From contig CACGHX010000003.1 in NCBI GenBank assembly GCA_902573065.1, positions 26,701 through 90,700 on the forward strand: a DNA stretch of 64,000 nt, given 5' to 3'. The position numbers and the translations under genes are program-made. The DNA comes from an uncultured Pelagibacteraceae bacterium (GTDB taxonomy: Bacteria > Pseudomonadota > Alphaproteobacteria > Pelagibacterales > Pelagibacteraceae). Every line of letters starts with the position of its first letter. Positions within the stretch are counted from its first letter, which is position 1. Below, piece by piece: positions 30,560 to 40,490 of this stretch. The notes below the pieces were generated by a model, which had not been told where the DNA came from, made no database searches, and saw only the letters and a program-made list of their open reading frames with translations.

Positions 30560-33328
30560 ATGAGCACAATAAAAAAAACAGATCATTTTTATTTAGTAGA
30601 TGGGTCTGGTTATATTTTTAGAGCTTATTATGCTCTCCCACCATTATCCAGAAAAAGTGATGGTTTACCCACAGGAGCTGTAAGTGGTTTTAGCAGCATG
30701 CTCTTTAAACTTTTAGAAGAGGTGAGATCAGATGACTCAAAAAATAAGCCTACACATTTTGCAGTAATATTTGACTCTGCAAGAAAAAATTTTAGAAATG
30801 AAATATACAAAGATTATAAAGCGAATAGGTCGGAAGCGCCTGATGATTTAGCACCACAATTTGAATATATAAGGAAAGCAGTTAAAGCCTTTAATCTACC
30901 TTCAATAGAGCAAATTAATTATGAAGCTGATGATTTGATAGCAACCTATGCTAAACAAATAATTAGTCTTGGAGCAAAAGTTACAATTATTTCTTCGGAC
31001 AAAGATTTAATGCAGCTTGTATCAAATAAAATTAGATTATTTGATCCAATGAAAAGTAAAATTATTGGAGAAAAAGAAGTGATAGATAAATTTGGTGTAA
31101 AACCTACTCAGGTAGTTGACGTCCAATCATTAGCAGGGGACTCCTCAGATAATATTCCAGGTGTTCCAGGCATTGGTATTAAAACAGCATCTGAATTAAT
31201 AAACAAATTTAAAACATTAGAAAATTTACTTAAGAAAGCTGAGGAAATACCTCAAAAAAAAAGAAAAGAAACTTTAATAAATAATAAAGATTTAGCTTTG
31301 GTAAGTAAAAAATTAGTAACTCTCAAAGATGATGTTCCAATTAAAAACAAAATTGAAACTTTTGATATTAAAAAAATTGATAAGAATAAACTTTATGAAT
31401 TTTTAAGAGAAATGGAATTTAACAGACTTTTAAGTCAGGCAATTAACTTTTACGGAGAACCCGATGGAAAAGTAGTTGAACAAAGTGTCAAATCAGTATC
31501 AAAAAAAATTGACGTCACTAAGTACAAAACCATAAATAAAATTGCTGATTTTGATAAACTATTAAAAAAACTTGAGGATCAGTCATTAATATCTGTGGAT
31601 ACTGAGACATCATCACTAAATCCTCTAGAAGCAGATCTCGTAGGTATATCTGTTTGTTATTCACCAAATGAGGCCTATTACATTCCTGTTAAACATAAAA
31701 AAGAAAACTGTTTAAACAAAAAAGTAGTTATAGAGAAAATTAAAAAAATTTTTGAAGATAAAAGTATTAAAAAAATTGGTCAAAATATTAAATTTGATAA
31801 TTTAATTTTAAAAAAAGAAGGTATTAATACCAATCCAATTGAGGATACCATGTTGTTATCCTACACACTAGATGCAGGACTAAATAGGCATAATTTAGAT
31901 ACATTATCTGAAATTCATTTAGATCATAAAACTATTTCTTACAAAGATTTAGTTGGTTCTGGAAAAAACAAAATGATCTTTGAAGAAGTAGATTTAAAAA
32001 AAGCAACAGAATATGCAGGAGAAGATGCAGATGTAACTTTTAGATTATTCGAAATATTAAAAAGTAGATTGGACAAAGAAAAACTGAATAGAATTTATGA
32101 ATCTTTTGAAAAACCTCTGGTTCAAATTCTTTCACAGATTGAAATGAATGGAATAAAGATAAATAGTGAATACCTTAAAAAATTATCAAAAAATTTTATG
32201 GAAAAAATTAAAAAAATCGAAAAACGAATCTTTTTGATAGCAAAGAAAGAATTTAATATAGGATCTCCAAAACAACTTGGAGAAATAATCTATAATGAAC
32301 TAAAAATTACAAACTTAAAAAAAACAAAAAAAGGTAGTTTAGCTACAAATGCAAATATTTTAGAAGATTTAGCTTTAAAAGGATACGAATTTCCAAAGTT
32401 GGTTTTAGATTGGCGTCAATTATCAAAATTAAAAAATACCTATACAGATGCTCTTCAAGATCATGTTAATTCAAACACTAAAAGAGTACATACTTCATTT
32501 CTTTTGGCCGCAACAAACACTGGAAGACTAGCCTCTAGTGATCCAAATTTACAAAATATACCAATCAAAACAGATGATGGAAGGGAAATTAGAAAAGCAT
32601 TTATAGCTGAAAAAAATAACATTTTAATTTCAGCTGATTACAATCAAGTTGAAATGAGAATTTTAGCAGATTTAGCAGAGGTAAAAGAACTTCAAAAAGC
32701 TTTTTTGAATAAAGAAGATATTCATACGCTGACTGCAAGCCAAGTATTTAACGTACCTATAAAAAAAGTAGACCAAAATTTGAGAAGGAAAGCTAAAACT
32801 ATAAATTTTGGTATTATTTACGGAATCACCCAATACGGTCTAGCGAAACAAATTTCTGTATCAAATCAAGAAGCATTAGATTTCATTAATGCATATTTTA
32901 AAAAATTTCCTGAAATAAAAGATTACATGGAAAAAACAATCAAGTTTTGCAAAAAAAACGGATATGTAAATAATATTTTTGGCAGACGTATTCACCTAAA
33001 AGGTATAAATGATAAAAATTTTAGTGTTAGAAGCTTTCAAGAGAGAGCTGCAATAAATGCACCAATTCAAAGTTCAGCTGCTGATATCATTAGACTTGCA
33101 ATGATTAAAATTGACGACTTAATAAACTCAAATAAAATATATAAAGCAAAAATGCTTCTACAAATACATGACGAATTAGTTTTTGAGTGTCAAAAATCGA
33201 ATCAGAAGAATGTTGAAAAAATTGTGAAAAAAACGATGGAGTCAGTTTCTAGCTCTGATTATCATATGTTTAAAATCCCATTAGATGTAAATGTTAATTC
33301 TGGTAATAATTGGGATGAAGCTCACTAA
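30560..33328 (+). CDS. polA: DNA polymerase I
   Basis: Repair and Okazaki-fragment polymerase, 922 residues with all three activities. The 5'-3' exonuclease begins LVDGSGYIFRAYYALPP with NYEADDLIAT and SGDSSDNIPGVPG-type DNA-binding segments. The 3'-5' exonuclease acidic residues are present (SVDTETSSLN, IGQNIKFDN, YAGEDADVTFRL), so proofreading is probably intact. The polymerase has motif A DYNQVEMRILADLA, motif B RRKAKTINFGIIYG and motif C LQIHDELVFE. Divergent from the YadG-like gene; chvI follows after 53 bases with its own promoter-like TTGACA. Confidence 0.97.
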   Translation: MSTIKKTDHFYLVDGSGYIFRAYYALPPLSRKSDGLPTGAVSGFSSMLFKLLEEVRSDDSKNKPTHFAVIFDSARKNFRNEIYKDYKANRSEAPDDLAPQFEYIRKAVKAFNLPSIEQINYEADDLIATYAKQIISLGAKVTIISSDKDLMQLVSNKIRLFDPMKSKIIGEKEVIDKFGVKPTQVVDVQSLAGDSSDNIPGVPGIGIKTASELINKFKTLENLLKKAEEIPQKKRKETLINNKDLALVSKKLVTLKDDVPIKNKIETFDIKKIDKNKLYEFLREMEFNRLLSQAINFYGEPDGKVVEQSVKSVSKKIDVTKYKTINKIADFDKLLKKLEDQSLISVDTETSSLNPLEADLVGISVCYSPNEAYYIPVKHKKENCLNKKVVIEKIKKIFEDKSIKKIGQNIKFDNLILKKEGINTNPIEDTMLLSYTLDAGLNRHNLDTLSEIHLDHKTISYKDLVGSGKNKMIFEEVDLKKATEYAGEDADVTFRLFEILKSRLDKEKLNRIYESFEKPLVQILSQIEMNGIKINSEYLKKLSKNFMEKIKKIEKRIFLIAKKEFNIGSPKQLGEIIYNELKITNLKKTKKGSLATNANILEDLALKGYEFPKLVLDWRQLSKLKNTYTDALQDHVNSNTKRVHTSFLLAATNTGRLASSDPNLQNIPIKTDDGREIRKAFIAEKNNILISADYNQVEMRILADLAEVKELQKAFLNKEDIHTLTASQVFNVPIKKVDQNLRRKAKTINFGIIYGITQYGLAKQISVSNQEALDFINAYFKKFPEIKDYMEKTIKFCKKNGYVNNIFGRRIHLKGINDKNFSVRSFQERAAINAPIQSSAADIIRLAMIKIDDLINSNKIYKAKMLLQIHDELVFECQKSNQKNVEKIVKKTMESVSSSDYHMFKIPLDVNVNSGNNWDEAH

Positions 33329-33381
33329 AATATAAATTGCCTAAATTTTGACAATTTAATTTAAACTATTAGGATATTATT

Positions 33382-34080
33382 ATGTCTAAAACTATTGCAC
33401 TTGTTGATGATGATAGAAATATATTAACTAGCCTCAGTATAGCTCTCGAGAGAGAGGGCTTTAAAGTGCAAACATATATAGATGGAGAAAGTGCTTTAGT
33501 TGGTTTATCTCGAAACCCTCCTGATTTAGCTGTCGTTGATATTAAAATGCCTAGAATGGACGGAGAGGAACTTCTTAAAAGGATAAAAAAAAAGATGTCT
33601 ATTCCAATTATATTCCTTACTTCAAAAGACGAAGAAGTTGATGAACTTCTCGGCTTAAAGCTTGGTGCAGATGATTTTATAAAAAAGTCAGGAGGATTTT
33701 CAATCAAGGTTTTGGTTGAAAGAATAAGAGTTCAATTAAGGAAAAAAAGTAATTCTCAAGATGAAACTAAAAATCTAATAGTTCATGGAAAGCTTAAATT
33801 AGACCCAAGCCAACTTGAGTGCCAATGGAATGGAAAAAATCTTCCTGAAAAGTTGACTACAACAGAATTTTTAATAGTAAAAGAATTAGCGCAAAGACCA
33901 GGGGTAATTAAGGAAAGAGCACATCTCATGGATATAGCATATAAAGAAAATACTGATATAGAGGATAGAACAATTGATAGTCACATCAAACGAATTAGAA
34001 AAAAATTTAAAAAAGTTGATGAAAAATTTTCTTCAATTGAGACACGTTATGGCAGTGGGTATAGGTGGAATATTAATTAA
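33382..34080 (+). CDS. chvI: ChvI-type response regulator (OmpR family)
   Basis: Receiver plus winged-helix DNA-binding protein. Asp pocket ALVDDDRNI, phospho-acceptor in [13 protein letters not shown], Lys in [17 protein letters not shown], which is the ChvI-type sequence after the Lys. The C-terminal wing is [18 protein letters not shown] and [15 protein letters not shown] at 33371-33374 is well placed as a ribosome-binding site. It overlaps chvG by one base (TAATG). In rhizobia this system senses periplasmic or envelope signals through ExoR, for which no homologue is seen here. Confidence 0.93.
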   Translation: MSKTIALVDDDRNILTSLSIALEREGFKVQTYIDGESALVGLSRNPPDLAVVDIKMPRMDGEELLKRIKKKMSIPIIFLTSKDEEVDELLGLKLGADDFIKKSGGFSIKVLVERIRVQLRKKSNSQDETKNLIVHGKLKLDPSQLECQWNGKNLPEKLTTTEFLIVKELAQRPGVIKERAHLMDIAYKENTDIEDRTIDSHIKRIRKKFKKVDEKFSSIETRYGSGYRWNIN

Positions 34081-35618
34081 TGAATTTAGTGAAAAGTTCA
34101 TCTTCTATTTTAAGAAAATTTTTAATTTTCAATTCACTAATATTTTTAGTTTTGGGTTTATTTACATTTTTCTATTTGAATGCTATTCAACCAAATTTAG
34201 TGAAGCAAAGAGTAGAAAAACATACTGTAATAATAAATAATACTTCGAATCATATTGAGAGACTAAAAATAAATTTTGAAGAAAAAGATTTAAAAAGTTT
34301 TTTATTATCAACAAGATTTCTATTTCAAAACTTAGAGAGAGTTCAATTTTTTAGTGCCGATGGTAAATTAATTGGTGACACGAACGTAATTGATCTAGAC
34401 CAGAATGTTTTTGTTAGATCCGATGCAGTAATTCAAGAAAATCTAGACTCCAACTCAAACATAATTAGCGAAGAACTATCAAAAGATAGATCTATTCAAA
34501 AAAAAACTAGTATAGATGAATTAATTTTAAACAAAAAAAACAATGAACCAATTGTAACTGAAGTTAAAGAAAATGATAATTTTTTTATTAAGACATTAGA
34601 TGGTCTTATAATTGACAATGAAATTTTAGGCTACATAATGGTAACTGAACAGGCAAACGAAATCTTAATTGCAGTTGAAGAAAGAAGAAATTTTATTTTA
34701 AGAACTGTAATTGCTATAGCTATAGCAATATTTATTTTTTCAATATTTCTAAATAAATATATTCTTACTCCAATTGCAGCTTTAGTAGGTTACACAGAGG
34801 CCATTAAATCAAAAGATGATTCATCAGGAAAAATAGAGAGATTTTTAAAAAGAACAGATGAACTTGGTTTACTCTCAAGATCATTAAATAATATGACAAC
34901 TGATTTACAAGAGAGAACAAGAAGAGCAGAAAATTCTTCTGCTGATTTGGCTCATGAAATTAGAAATCCATTAGCTTCATTAAAAGGTGCTTCAGAACTT
35001 TTGGAAAGTTCTTCGGACAAAAATGAAAGAGAAAAATTAATTAAAATTTTAAGTCATGATGTTGAAAGAATTGACAGATTAATTACAGACTATTCTCAAA
35101 TGCTAAAAGATGAAGCCTCACTTTCAAGAGAAAAAATGAAAAAATTGGATCTTCAAATTTTAGTTAAAAATGTTGTTGATGAATTTGAAAGTAATTCAAA
35201 AGTAATAGATAAAGGAATAAAATTCAAAATTATTAAGGAAAAACCAAATGGTTATGATTTCAAACTTTTTGGTATAGATAACAGGCTAGAGCAAATATTG
35301 GCTAATTTGTTAGATAATGCTTTATCTTTCAGTCCTAGTAAAGGTGAGGTAATAGTTTCAATTAAAGGACATAAGGATTTTGTTTCTTTCAAAATTAAAG
35401 ATCAAGGCCCAGGATTTAGCGAGACAAATACTGAAAAAATATTTAAAAGATTTTACAGTAATAGACCTGAAAAATTTGGAGAACATTCAGGTTTAGGTTT
35501 AAATATCGTAAAGAGTATTGTGCAAATGCATGGAGGCAATGTTTGGGCTTCAAATAGGTCTGATAATGAAAAAGGTGCTCAAATTGAAGTAGAGCTACCA
35601 AAAAAATATAATCAATAG
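34080..35618 (+). CDS. chvG: ChvG-type sensor histidine kinase
   Basis: Partner kinase of ChvI. Membrane helix 1 is at about 14-34, a periplasmic sensor domain at about 35-200, and helix 2 at about 205-223 (TVIAIAIAIFIFSIFL), followed by HAMP (LTPIAALVGYTEAI). The H-box is LAHEIRNPLASLKGASE with His292; the N-box is RLEQILANLLDNALSFS, and G-boxes are DQGPGF and SGLGLNIVKSIV. The periplasmic loop is acidic and contains a low-similarity segment (SNIISEELSKDRS). In alphaproteobacteria chvG is usually followed by hprK and PTS genes; here ahcY comes next after 46 bases. Confidence 0.93.
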   Translation: MNLVKSSSSILRKFLIFNSLIFLVLGLFTFFYLNAIQPNLVKQRVEKHTVIINNTSNHIERLKINFEEKDLKSFLLSTRFLFQNLERVQFFSADGKLIGDTNVIDLDQNVFVRSDAVIQENLDSNSNIISEELSKDRSIQKKTSIDELILNKKNNEPIVTEVKENDNFFIKTLDGLIIDNEILGYIMVTEQANEILIAVEERRNFILRTVIAIAIAIFIFSIFLNKYILTPIAALVGYTEAIKSKDDSSGKIERFLKRTDELGLLSRSLNNMTTDLQERTRRAENSSADLAHEIRNPLASLKGASELLESSSDKNEREKLIKILSHDVERIDRLITDYSQMLKDEASLSREKMKKLDLQILVKNVVDEFESNSKVIDKGIKFKIIKEKPNGYDFKLFGIDNRLEQILANLLDNALSFSPSKGEVIVSIKGHKDFVSFKIKDQGPGFSETNTEKIFKRFYSNRPEKFGEHSGLGLNIVKSIVQMHGGNVWASNRSDNEKGAQIEVELPKKYNQ

Positions 35619-35664
35619 TGACCACTTGATTACTATAAATTAAATTGTTACAAGATTTTGATAA

Positions 35665-36954
35665 ATGAGCCAAGATTTTAAAGTAAAAGACATAAATTTA
35701 GCTGACTTTGGCAGAAAAGAAATTTCTATAGCAGAGTCAGAAATGCCAGGACTAATGGCATTAAGAAAAGAATTTAAAGGAAAGAAACCTTTGAAGGGAG
35801 CAAACATTTTAGGCTGTCTTCATATGACAATTCAAACAGCTGTTTTAATTGAAACACTCGTGGAACTTGGTGCTAGTGTGAGATGGTCTTCTTGTAATAT
35901 TTTTTCAACACAAGATCATGCTGCTGCAGCAATTGCAAAAGCAGGAATACCAGTATACGCATGGAAAGGCGAAACCGAAAAAGAATATTGGTGGTGTATT
36001 AAACAAACTATCGAAGGTGATAAAAATTGGAAACCAAATATGATTTTAGACGATGGTGGTGACTTAACTGGACTAATGCATAAAGATTACAAAGATCTTC
36101 TTAAGAATATTAAGGGAGTATCCGAAGAAACTACAACTGGGGTTCTAGCGTTAAAAAAAATGGAATCTAATAAAACATTGTTAGTCCCCGCCATAAATGT
36201 CAACGACTCAGTAACAAAATCTAAATTTGATAATTTGTATGGTTGCCGAGAAAGTTTAGTGGATGGAATTAAAAGAGCAACAGATGTAATGATGTCTGGA
36301 AAAGTTGCTATAGTTGCTGGTTTTGGTGATGTTGGTAAAGGAAGTGCAGCATCTCTTAGACAATCAGGCGCAAGGGTTATGGTTACAGAAACCGATCCTA
36401 TTTGTGCACTTCAAGCTGCAATGGAAGGATATGAGGTTGTCTTAATGGATGAGGCTATAAAGGATGCAGACATAGTTGTAACTGCTACAGGCAACAAAGA
36501 TATTGTAACTGCTGACCATATGAGAGAAATGAAAGACAGAGCAATATTATGTAATATTGGACACTTCGATAATGAGATACAAGTTGATGCTTTAAAGAAT
36601 TACAAATGGACTGAAATAAAACCGCAAGTACATGAAATAGAACTACCAAGTAAAAAAAGAATTATTTTACTAGCCGAAGGAAGATTAGTAAATCTTGGCT
36701 GTGCAACTGGGCACCCAAGTTTTGTTATGAGCGCTTCATTTACAAATCAGGTTATAGCTCAGATTGAATTGTGGAATAACTCAAAAAATTACGAGAAAAA
36801 AGTTTACGTATTACCAAAGCATTTAGACGAAAAAGTTGCAACATTACACTTAGGTAAAGTTGGTGCTAAATTAACAAAGATGTCTAAGGAACAAGCAGAC
36901 TATATTAGCGTTAAACCATCAGGACCATTTAAGCCGGATACTTATCGCTACTAA
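35665..36954 (+). CDS. ahcY: S-adenosylhomocysteine hydrolase
   Basis: Splits S-adenosylhomocysteine to adenosine and homocysteine, sustaining methylation. The 429 residues show [37 protein letters not shown], the NAD-binding loop [16 protein letters not shown] and NIGHFDNEI, ending in KPDTYRY as all members do. No SAH or SAM riboswitch fits in the 46-base leader. Its place after chvG and before tsaE matches the alphaproteobacterial order minus hprK and PTS genes. Confidence 0.97.
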   Translation: MSQDFKVKDINLADFGRKEISIAESEMPGLMALRKEFKGKKPLKGANILGCLHMTIQTAVLIETLVELGASVRWSSCNIFSTQDHAAAAIAKAGIPVYAWKGETEKEYWWCIKQTIEGDKNWKPNMILDDGGDLTGLMHKDYKDLLKNIKGVSEETTTGVLALKKMESNKTLLVPAINVNDSVTKSKFDNLYGCRESLVDGIKRATDVMMSGKVAIVAGFGDVGKGSAASLRQSGARVMVTETDPICALQAAMEGYEVVLMDEAIKDADIVVTATGNKDIVTADHMREMKDRAILCNIGHFDNEIQVDALKNYKWTEIKPQVHEIELPSKKRIILLAEGRLVNLGCATGHPSFVMSASFTNQVIAQIELWNNSKNYEKKVYVLPKHLDEKVATLHLGKVGAKLTKMSKEQADYISVKPSGPFKPDTYRY

Positions 36955-36963
36955 AATAGTAGC
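36947..36963 (+). repeat. Small hairpin at the ahcY stop codon
   Basis: GCTACT (36947-36952), loop AAAAT, AGTAGC (36958-36963). The stem includes the ahcY stop and ends three bases before the tsaE start. There is no T-run, so it is not a terminator; it may tune ribosome passage or re-initiation between the genes. Confidence 0.3.
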
Positions 36964-36965
36964 CA

Positions 36966-37421
36966 ATGTTGAAATATTACTTATCCCAAATAGATACTAT
37001 ATCTAAAAAAATTTCATTATCTTTATCAAAAACTGACTGTATATTTTTATATGGCGAATTAGGATCTGGAAAAACTACTTTTGTAAGAAGTTTGGTTCAT
37101 CAATTGCAGAAAAAAAATAAAATTAAAAAAACAGAAGTTGTAAGTCCAACTTTTAGTTTGCTTCATGAATACGAGATAAAAAATTTAAAAGTAATGCATT
37201 ATGATTTATATCGATTAAAAAAGAGTAAAGAGTTAGAGAAACTCGGTATATTTCAGGAAAATGATAATGTGATAACAATAATTGAGTGGCCTGAAATAAT
37301 TAAGAAAACAATTGCTAATAGACTTGAAATTACTTTTTTTCATCAAGAAGAGCAAGAAAGTAGAAAATTAAAAATAAAAGGTTACGGAAAATGGAAAAAA
37401 TTTAAATTAAATGCAATATAA
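36966..37421 (+). CDS. tsaE: tRNA t6A-modification ATPase TsaE
   Basis: Small P-loop ATPase that works with TsaB and TsaD to make threonylcarbamoyl-A37 in tRNA. The 151 residues contain FLYGELGSGKTTFVRSL (Walker A), VVSPTFSLLHEYE and HYDLYRL, the family signature, and TIIEWPEII. It precedes and overlaps by 11 bases the amgK gene, an order conserved in alphaproteobacteria. Confidence 0.94.
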   Translation: MLKYYLSQIDTISKKISLSLSKTDCIFLYGELGSGKTTFVRSLVHQLQKKNKIKKTEVVSPTFSLLHEYEIKNLKVMHYDLYRLKKSKELEKLGIFQENDNVITIIEWPEIIKKTIANRLEITFFHQEEQESRKLKIKGYGKWKKFKLNAI

Positions 37422-38370
37422 ATTAAAAAAAATAAGAAGTGATGCATCTTTTAGAGAATTTTTTAGGCTCAAAAAAGGAAATAAAACCTCAATTATCGTT
37501 ACAGCAAAAAAAGAAAGATATAGAAATTTAATTGCATATTCTGCAATAAATAAATTTCTAAGACGTAAAGGTATTCATACTCCCAAAACTATTAGCCAAC
37601 ATTTTAGTGAAGGTATAATGGAAATTGAAGATTTTGGTGATAATACGCTCTTCCATTCTATCAGAAAATCAAAAAACATTTTTCCTTATTATAAAAAAAG
37701 CGTAAATGTAATTTTAAAATTACAAAAAATAAAACCAATTAATAAAATTAAAATTAAATCAAATCGAAATTTAAAATTTGATAATTACAACTTAAAAAAT
37801 TTACATAAGGACTCTGATTTATTTTTGAATTGGTACCTTCCAGGAGTTTTAGGTAAAAAAAAATCTAAAAAATTTAAAAAAAAAATAAAAATAGAATTAA
37901 ATAAATTATATAAACAAATTTATTTTAAAAATAAGTTTATAGTCCATAGGGACTTTCATGTCTCAAATATTATGCCCGTGAAAAAAAAATTGGGAATTAT
38001 TGACACTCAAGATATTATTTTAGGAAACCCTATGTACGACGTGGCATCTCTAATTGATGATGTTAGAATAGAAATACCATTAGCAATAAAAAATAAAATT
38101 TTTCAATATTATTTAAAAAAGAGCTCTTTGAAAAAAAATATTTACTTTTTAAAAAATGATTTTGATATTTTATCAATTCAAAGAAATCTAAAGATACTTG
38201 GTATCTTTTATAGACTTAATAAAAGAGATAAAAAACCTCAATATCTTAAATATTTACCTTATACTTGGAAACTTATTGAATTAAGAATGAAAAACAAAAT
38301 TTTTAAAAATTTAAAAAAAATTTTATTAGATGTTGTAAGTAAAAAGCTTAGAAAAAAAAAGAAATTTTAA
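37411..38370 (+). CDS. amgK: Sugar kinase of the AmgK type (MurNAc/GlcNAc anomeric kinase)
   Basis: Aminoglycoside-phosphotransferase-fold kinase. Catalytic loop FIVHRDFHVSNIM and the metal-binding segment LGIIDTQDIILGNPMYDVASL are clear. In alphaproteobacteria and pseudomonads, an APH-fold gene between tsaE and a nucleotidyltransferase is AmgK, which phosphorylates MurNAc at C1 for peptidoglycan recycling past the fosfomycin-sensitive step. It directly abuts murU (no gap). Function is assigned from context plus fold. The protein is 319 residues and strongly Lys-rich. Confidence 0.82.
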   Translation: MQYKLKKIRSDASFREFFRLKKGNKTSIIVTAKKERYRNLIAYSAINKFLRRKGIHTPKTISQHFSEGIMEIEDFGDNTLFHSIRKSKNIFPYYKKSVNVILKLQKIKPINKIKIKSNRNLKFDNYNLKNLHKDSDLFLNWYLPGVLGKKKSKKFKKKIKIELNKLYKQIYFKNKFIVHRDFHVSNIMPVKKKLGIIDTQDIILGNPMYDVASLIDDVRIEIPLAIKNKIFQYYLKKSSLKKNIYFLKNDFDILSIQRNLKILGIFYRLNKRDKKPQYLKYLPYTWKLIELRMKNKIFKNLKKILLDVVSKKLRKKKKF

Positions 38371-39060
38371 ATGAAAATTAAAAAAGCAATTATTCTTGGA
38401 GCTGGTTTTGGAAAAAGGATGTACCCAATAACAAAAAAAATTCCAAAACCACTCGTAAAAATCAGAAATAAAACTATACTTGAAAACACTATAAATTTTT
38501 TAATTTCACTTGGCGTAAAACATATTATTATAAATACACATTATCTTCATAATAAAATTTCAAGCTTTGTAAAAAATAAAAAATTCTCTTGCAAAATAGA
38601 TTTAGTTTTTGAAAAAAATAAAATATTAAATACTGGTGGGGGAGTCTTAAACGCTTCAAAAAAATTTAAAAAACAAGTCTTCTTTGTATTAAATCCAGAT
38701 ACTTTCTGGAGAAAAGAATATAAGAAAGAGTTTAAAAATTTAATAAAAATTTATCAAAAAAATAAAAAACCAGTTTTGCTTTTAGTTCCGAAGAGTAAAA
38801 GTTTCGATAAATCATTCAAAGGAGATTTCAATTTGAATTCTAGAAAACAAGTTTTGAGGCAAAAAAATAATAAACTTATTTTTACAGGTGCCCAAATTCT
38901 TACAAGATCAGTGTTTAAATCAAAAAAAATAAAGCCATTTTCTATGAATAAAGTGTGGGATAATTTAATTAAAAAAAAGGAATTAGTAGGTATTTTAAGT
39001 AAACAAAAATTTTTACATATAAATAACTATAAGATTTACAGGAAATTAATTAAGTATTAG
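38371..39060 (+). CDS. murU: Nucleotidyltransferase of the MurU type
   Basis: Makes UDP-MurNAc from MurNAc-1-phosphate in the recycling pathway with AmgK. The 229 residues start KAIILGAGFGKRMYPITKKIPKPLVKI, the sugar-nucleotidyltransferase signature loop, followed by LNTGGGVLNASKKF and VLNPDTFW with the metal-binding Asp. It starts exactly after the amgK stop, and its 3' end overlaps gpmA tail-to-tail by 11 bases. In rhizobia addB-addA would follow; they do not here. Confidence 0.84.
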   Translation: MKIKKAIILGAGFGKRMYPITKKIPKPLVKIRNKTILENTINFLISLGVKHIIINTHYLHNKISSFVKNKKFSCKIDLVFEKNKILNTGGGVLNASKKFKKQVFFVLNPDTFWRKEYKKEFKNLIKIYQKNKKPVLLLVPKSKSFDKSFKGDFNLNSRKQVLRQKNNKLIFTGAQILTRSVFKSKKIKPFSMNKVWDNLIKKKELVGILSKQKFLHINNYKIYRKLIKY

Positions 39061-39763
39061 TTATTATATCTTTTTTTCTAGCCTGATCTAAATATCTTTT
39101 ACTCAAAACCTTACCTGAATTATCAAAGTCTATTACCAGAGGATTGCCGGTTGGTATTTCAAGTAAATTTATACTTTTATCAGAAATATTAAAAATTTTT
39201 TTACCTAAAGCTCTTATTGTGTTCCCGTGAGCTGATATAATAATATTTTTTTCACTTTTAATGTACTTTTCTATATTTTTTTCATAAAAGGGGACAACAC
39301 GATTGTAAGTATCTTTTAAAGACTCGGTATCAGGTATTTTTTTTAATTCTTTATATAATTTATCTTTGTGAGAACTAAACTCAGAATTCTTTTCCAGTGA
39401 TGGCGGAGGGATATCCCACGATCTTCTGTACTTTTTAAATTGTTCTTCACCCAATTTCTTTTTAGTTTCAGCTTTATTTAGACCTGTTAGGGAACCATAA
39501 TGTCTTTCATTTAATTCCCAATTTTTTGTGTATTTATATTTTTTTCCAAGAACCTCTAAAATTATCTCAAGAGTATTTATTGCTCTTTTAAGATAAGAGG
39601 TAAAACACATATCAAAATCAATATTTAATTCTTTAATTAAGTTTCCTGATTTTTCAGCTTCAGCAACACCTTTTTCTGAAAGATCGACATCTACCCATCC
39701 TGTGAAACGATTTTCCGCATTCCAGGTACTTTGTCCATGTCTGATTGCTATGAGTTTTCCCAT
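39050..39763 (-). CDS. gpmA: 2,3-bisphosphoglycerate-dependent phosphoglycerate mutase
   Basis: Interconverts 3- and 2-phosphoglycerate in glycolysis/gluconeogenesis. The phospho-His motif AIRHGQSTWNAENRFTGW, the substrate segment LNERHYGSLTGLNKAE and the second His in IISAHGNTIRALGK are all present, as in dPGM rather than cofactor-independent enzymes. The 237-residue length is normal. It is a single gene, divergent from cutA over 35 AT-only bases, which include a 14-bp palindrome at 39777-39790. Confidence 0.95.
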   Translation of the reverse strand: MGKLIAIRHGQSTWNAENRFTGWVDVDLSEKGVAEAEKSGNLIKELNIDFDMCFTSYLKRAINTLEIILEVLGKKYKYTKNWELNERHYGSLTGLNKAETKKKLGEEQFKKYRRSWDIPPPSLEKNSEFSSHKDKLYKELKKIPDTESLKDTYNRVVPFYEKNIEKYIKSEKNIIISAHGNTIRALGKKIFNISDKSINLLEIPTGNPLVIDFDNSGKVLSKRYLDQARKKDIITNT

Positions 39764-39798
39764 TGAATATAATATATTTAATATATTAAATTATTAAA

Positions 39799-40113
39799 AT
39801 GAAGGGTATTAAATTCTTTTACATAACTTGTCCTAAGAAAAAAGAAGCGCATAAAATAGCTTCGTTTCTTGTAAAAAAGCAATTGGTTGCTTGTGCAAAT
39901 ATAATTAATAATGTCGATTCAATCTTTACTTGGAAAGGAAAAGTAACAAAAGCGAAAGAAATCCTGATAGTAGGAAAGACTATGAACAAAAATGTTCAAA
40001 AGATTATAAAAAATGTTAAAAAATTACACAGCTATGAAGTTCCCTGCGTTATCTTTTTTGATATAAAAAATGGAAATACAGACTTTTTAAAATGGATTAT
40101 AAAATCCGTATAG
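39799..40113 (+). CDS. cutA: CutA1 divalent-ion tolerance protein
   Basis: Small trimeric PII-like protein linked to metal tolerance. The 104 residues show FYITCPKKKEAHKIASFLVKKQ, LVACANIINNVDSIFTWKGK and LHSYEVPCVIFFDI, which are the three signature blocks of CutA1. The gene begins a five-gene overlapping run (cutA, VanZ, zeta, nuclease, Slt) and overlaps the VanZ-like gene by 22 bases. Confidence 0.93.
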   Translation: MKGIKFFYITCPKKKEAHKIASFLVKKQLVACANIINNVDSIFTWKGKVTKAKEILIVGKTMNKNVQKIIKNVKKLHSYEVPCVIFFDIKNGNTDFLKWIIKSV

Positions 40114-40490
40114 TTCGTTATTTATATAATTTTTCCCTGACCGGCTTATTAATTTTATACCTTTTTCCTGGAAGCTTAATTGGTTATTTTCTTTATGGAG
40201 ATTTAGGAAAGCAACCCGATATAATTCCAAATCCAATCGGAACATCAATTAATCACGCACTTGCTTTTTTTTATTTAACAATTATCGGATTACTAAGTCA
40301 TATAAATCAAACTAGTTTTAATAAGATCTTAATTTTTCTTCTTACATTGTCATTATTTTTAGAATTATCTCATCTACTTATACCCAATAGGTCTTTTGAG
40401 TCCCTAGATCTTTTTGCAAATTTACTTGGAACATTTTTAGCTATTGTTATAATATTTTTATATAAAAAGTATAAATATGGAAAAATTTGA
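40092..40490 (+). CDS. VanZ-like membrane protein
   Basis: 132 residues with about four membrane helices (about 12-30, 50-68, 76-94 and 105-124). INHALAFFYLTIIGL and LELSHLLIPNRSFESLDLFANLLG match the VanZ pattern (H-AF and P-R-D-DL-N-G). The family role is not settled; the vancomycin-related name does not imply resistance. It overlaps cutA upstream and the zeta gene downstream. Confidence 0.8.
   Translation: MDYKIRIVRYLYNFSLTGLLILYLFPGSLIGYFLYGDLGKQPDIIPNPIGTSINHALAFFYLTIIGLLSHINQTSFNKILIFLLTLSLFLELSHLLIPNRSFESLDLFANLLGTFLAIVIIFLYKKYKYGKI

Noticed and set aside
33329..33381. Terminator after polA
   Set aside because: AAATTG/CAATTT arms have a 12-base loop and no clear T-run; more likely chance pairing overlapping a TTGACA promoter element.
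35619..35664. SAH or SAM riboswitch in front of ahcY
   Set aside because: The leader is only 46 bases and shows no pairing core of those riboswitches.
39764..39798. 14-bp perfect palindrome TTTAATATATTAAA between gpmA and cutA
   Set aside because: It is A/T only and lies in a 35-base divergent gap; back-to-back -10 elements are enough to explain it, so I do not claim an operator.
40092..40490. Vancomycin-resistance gene (VanZ)
   Set aside because: The family is widespread and mostly unrelated to glycopeptide resistance; there are no other van genes.
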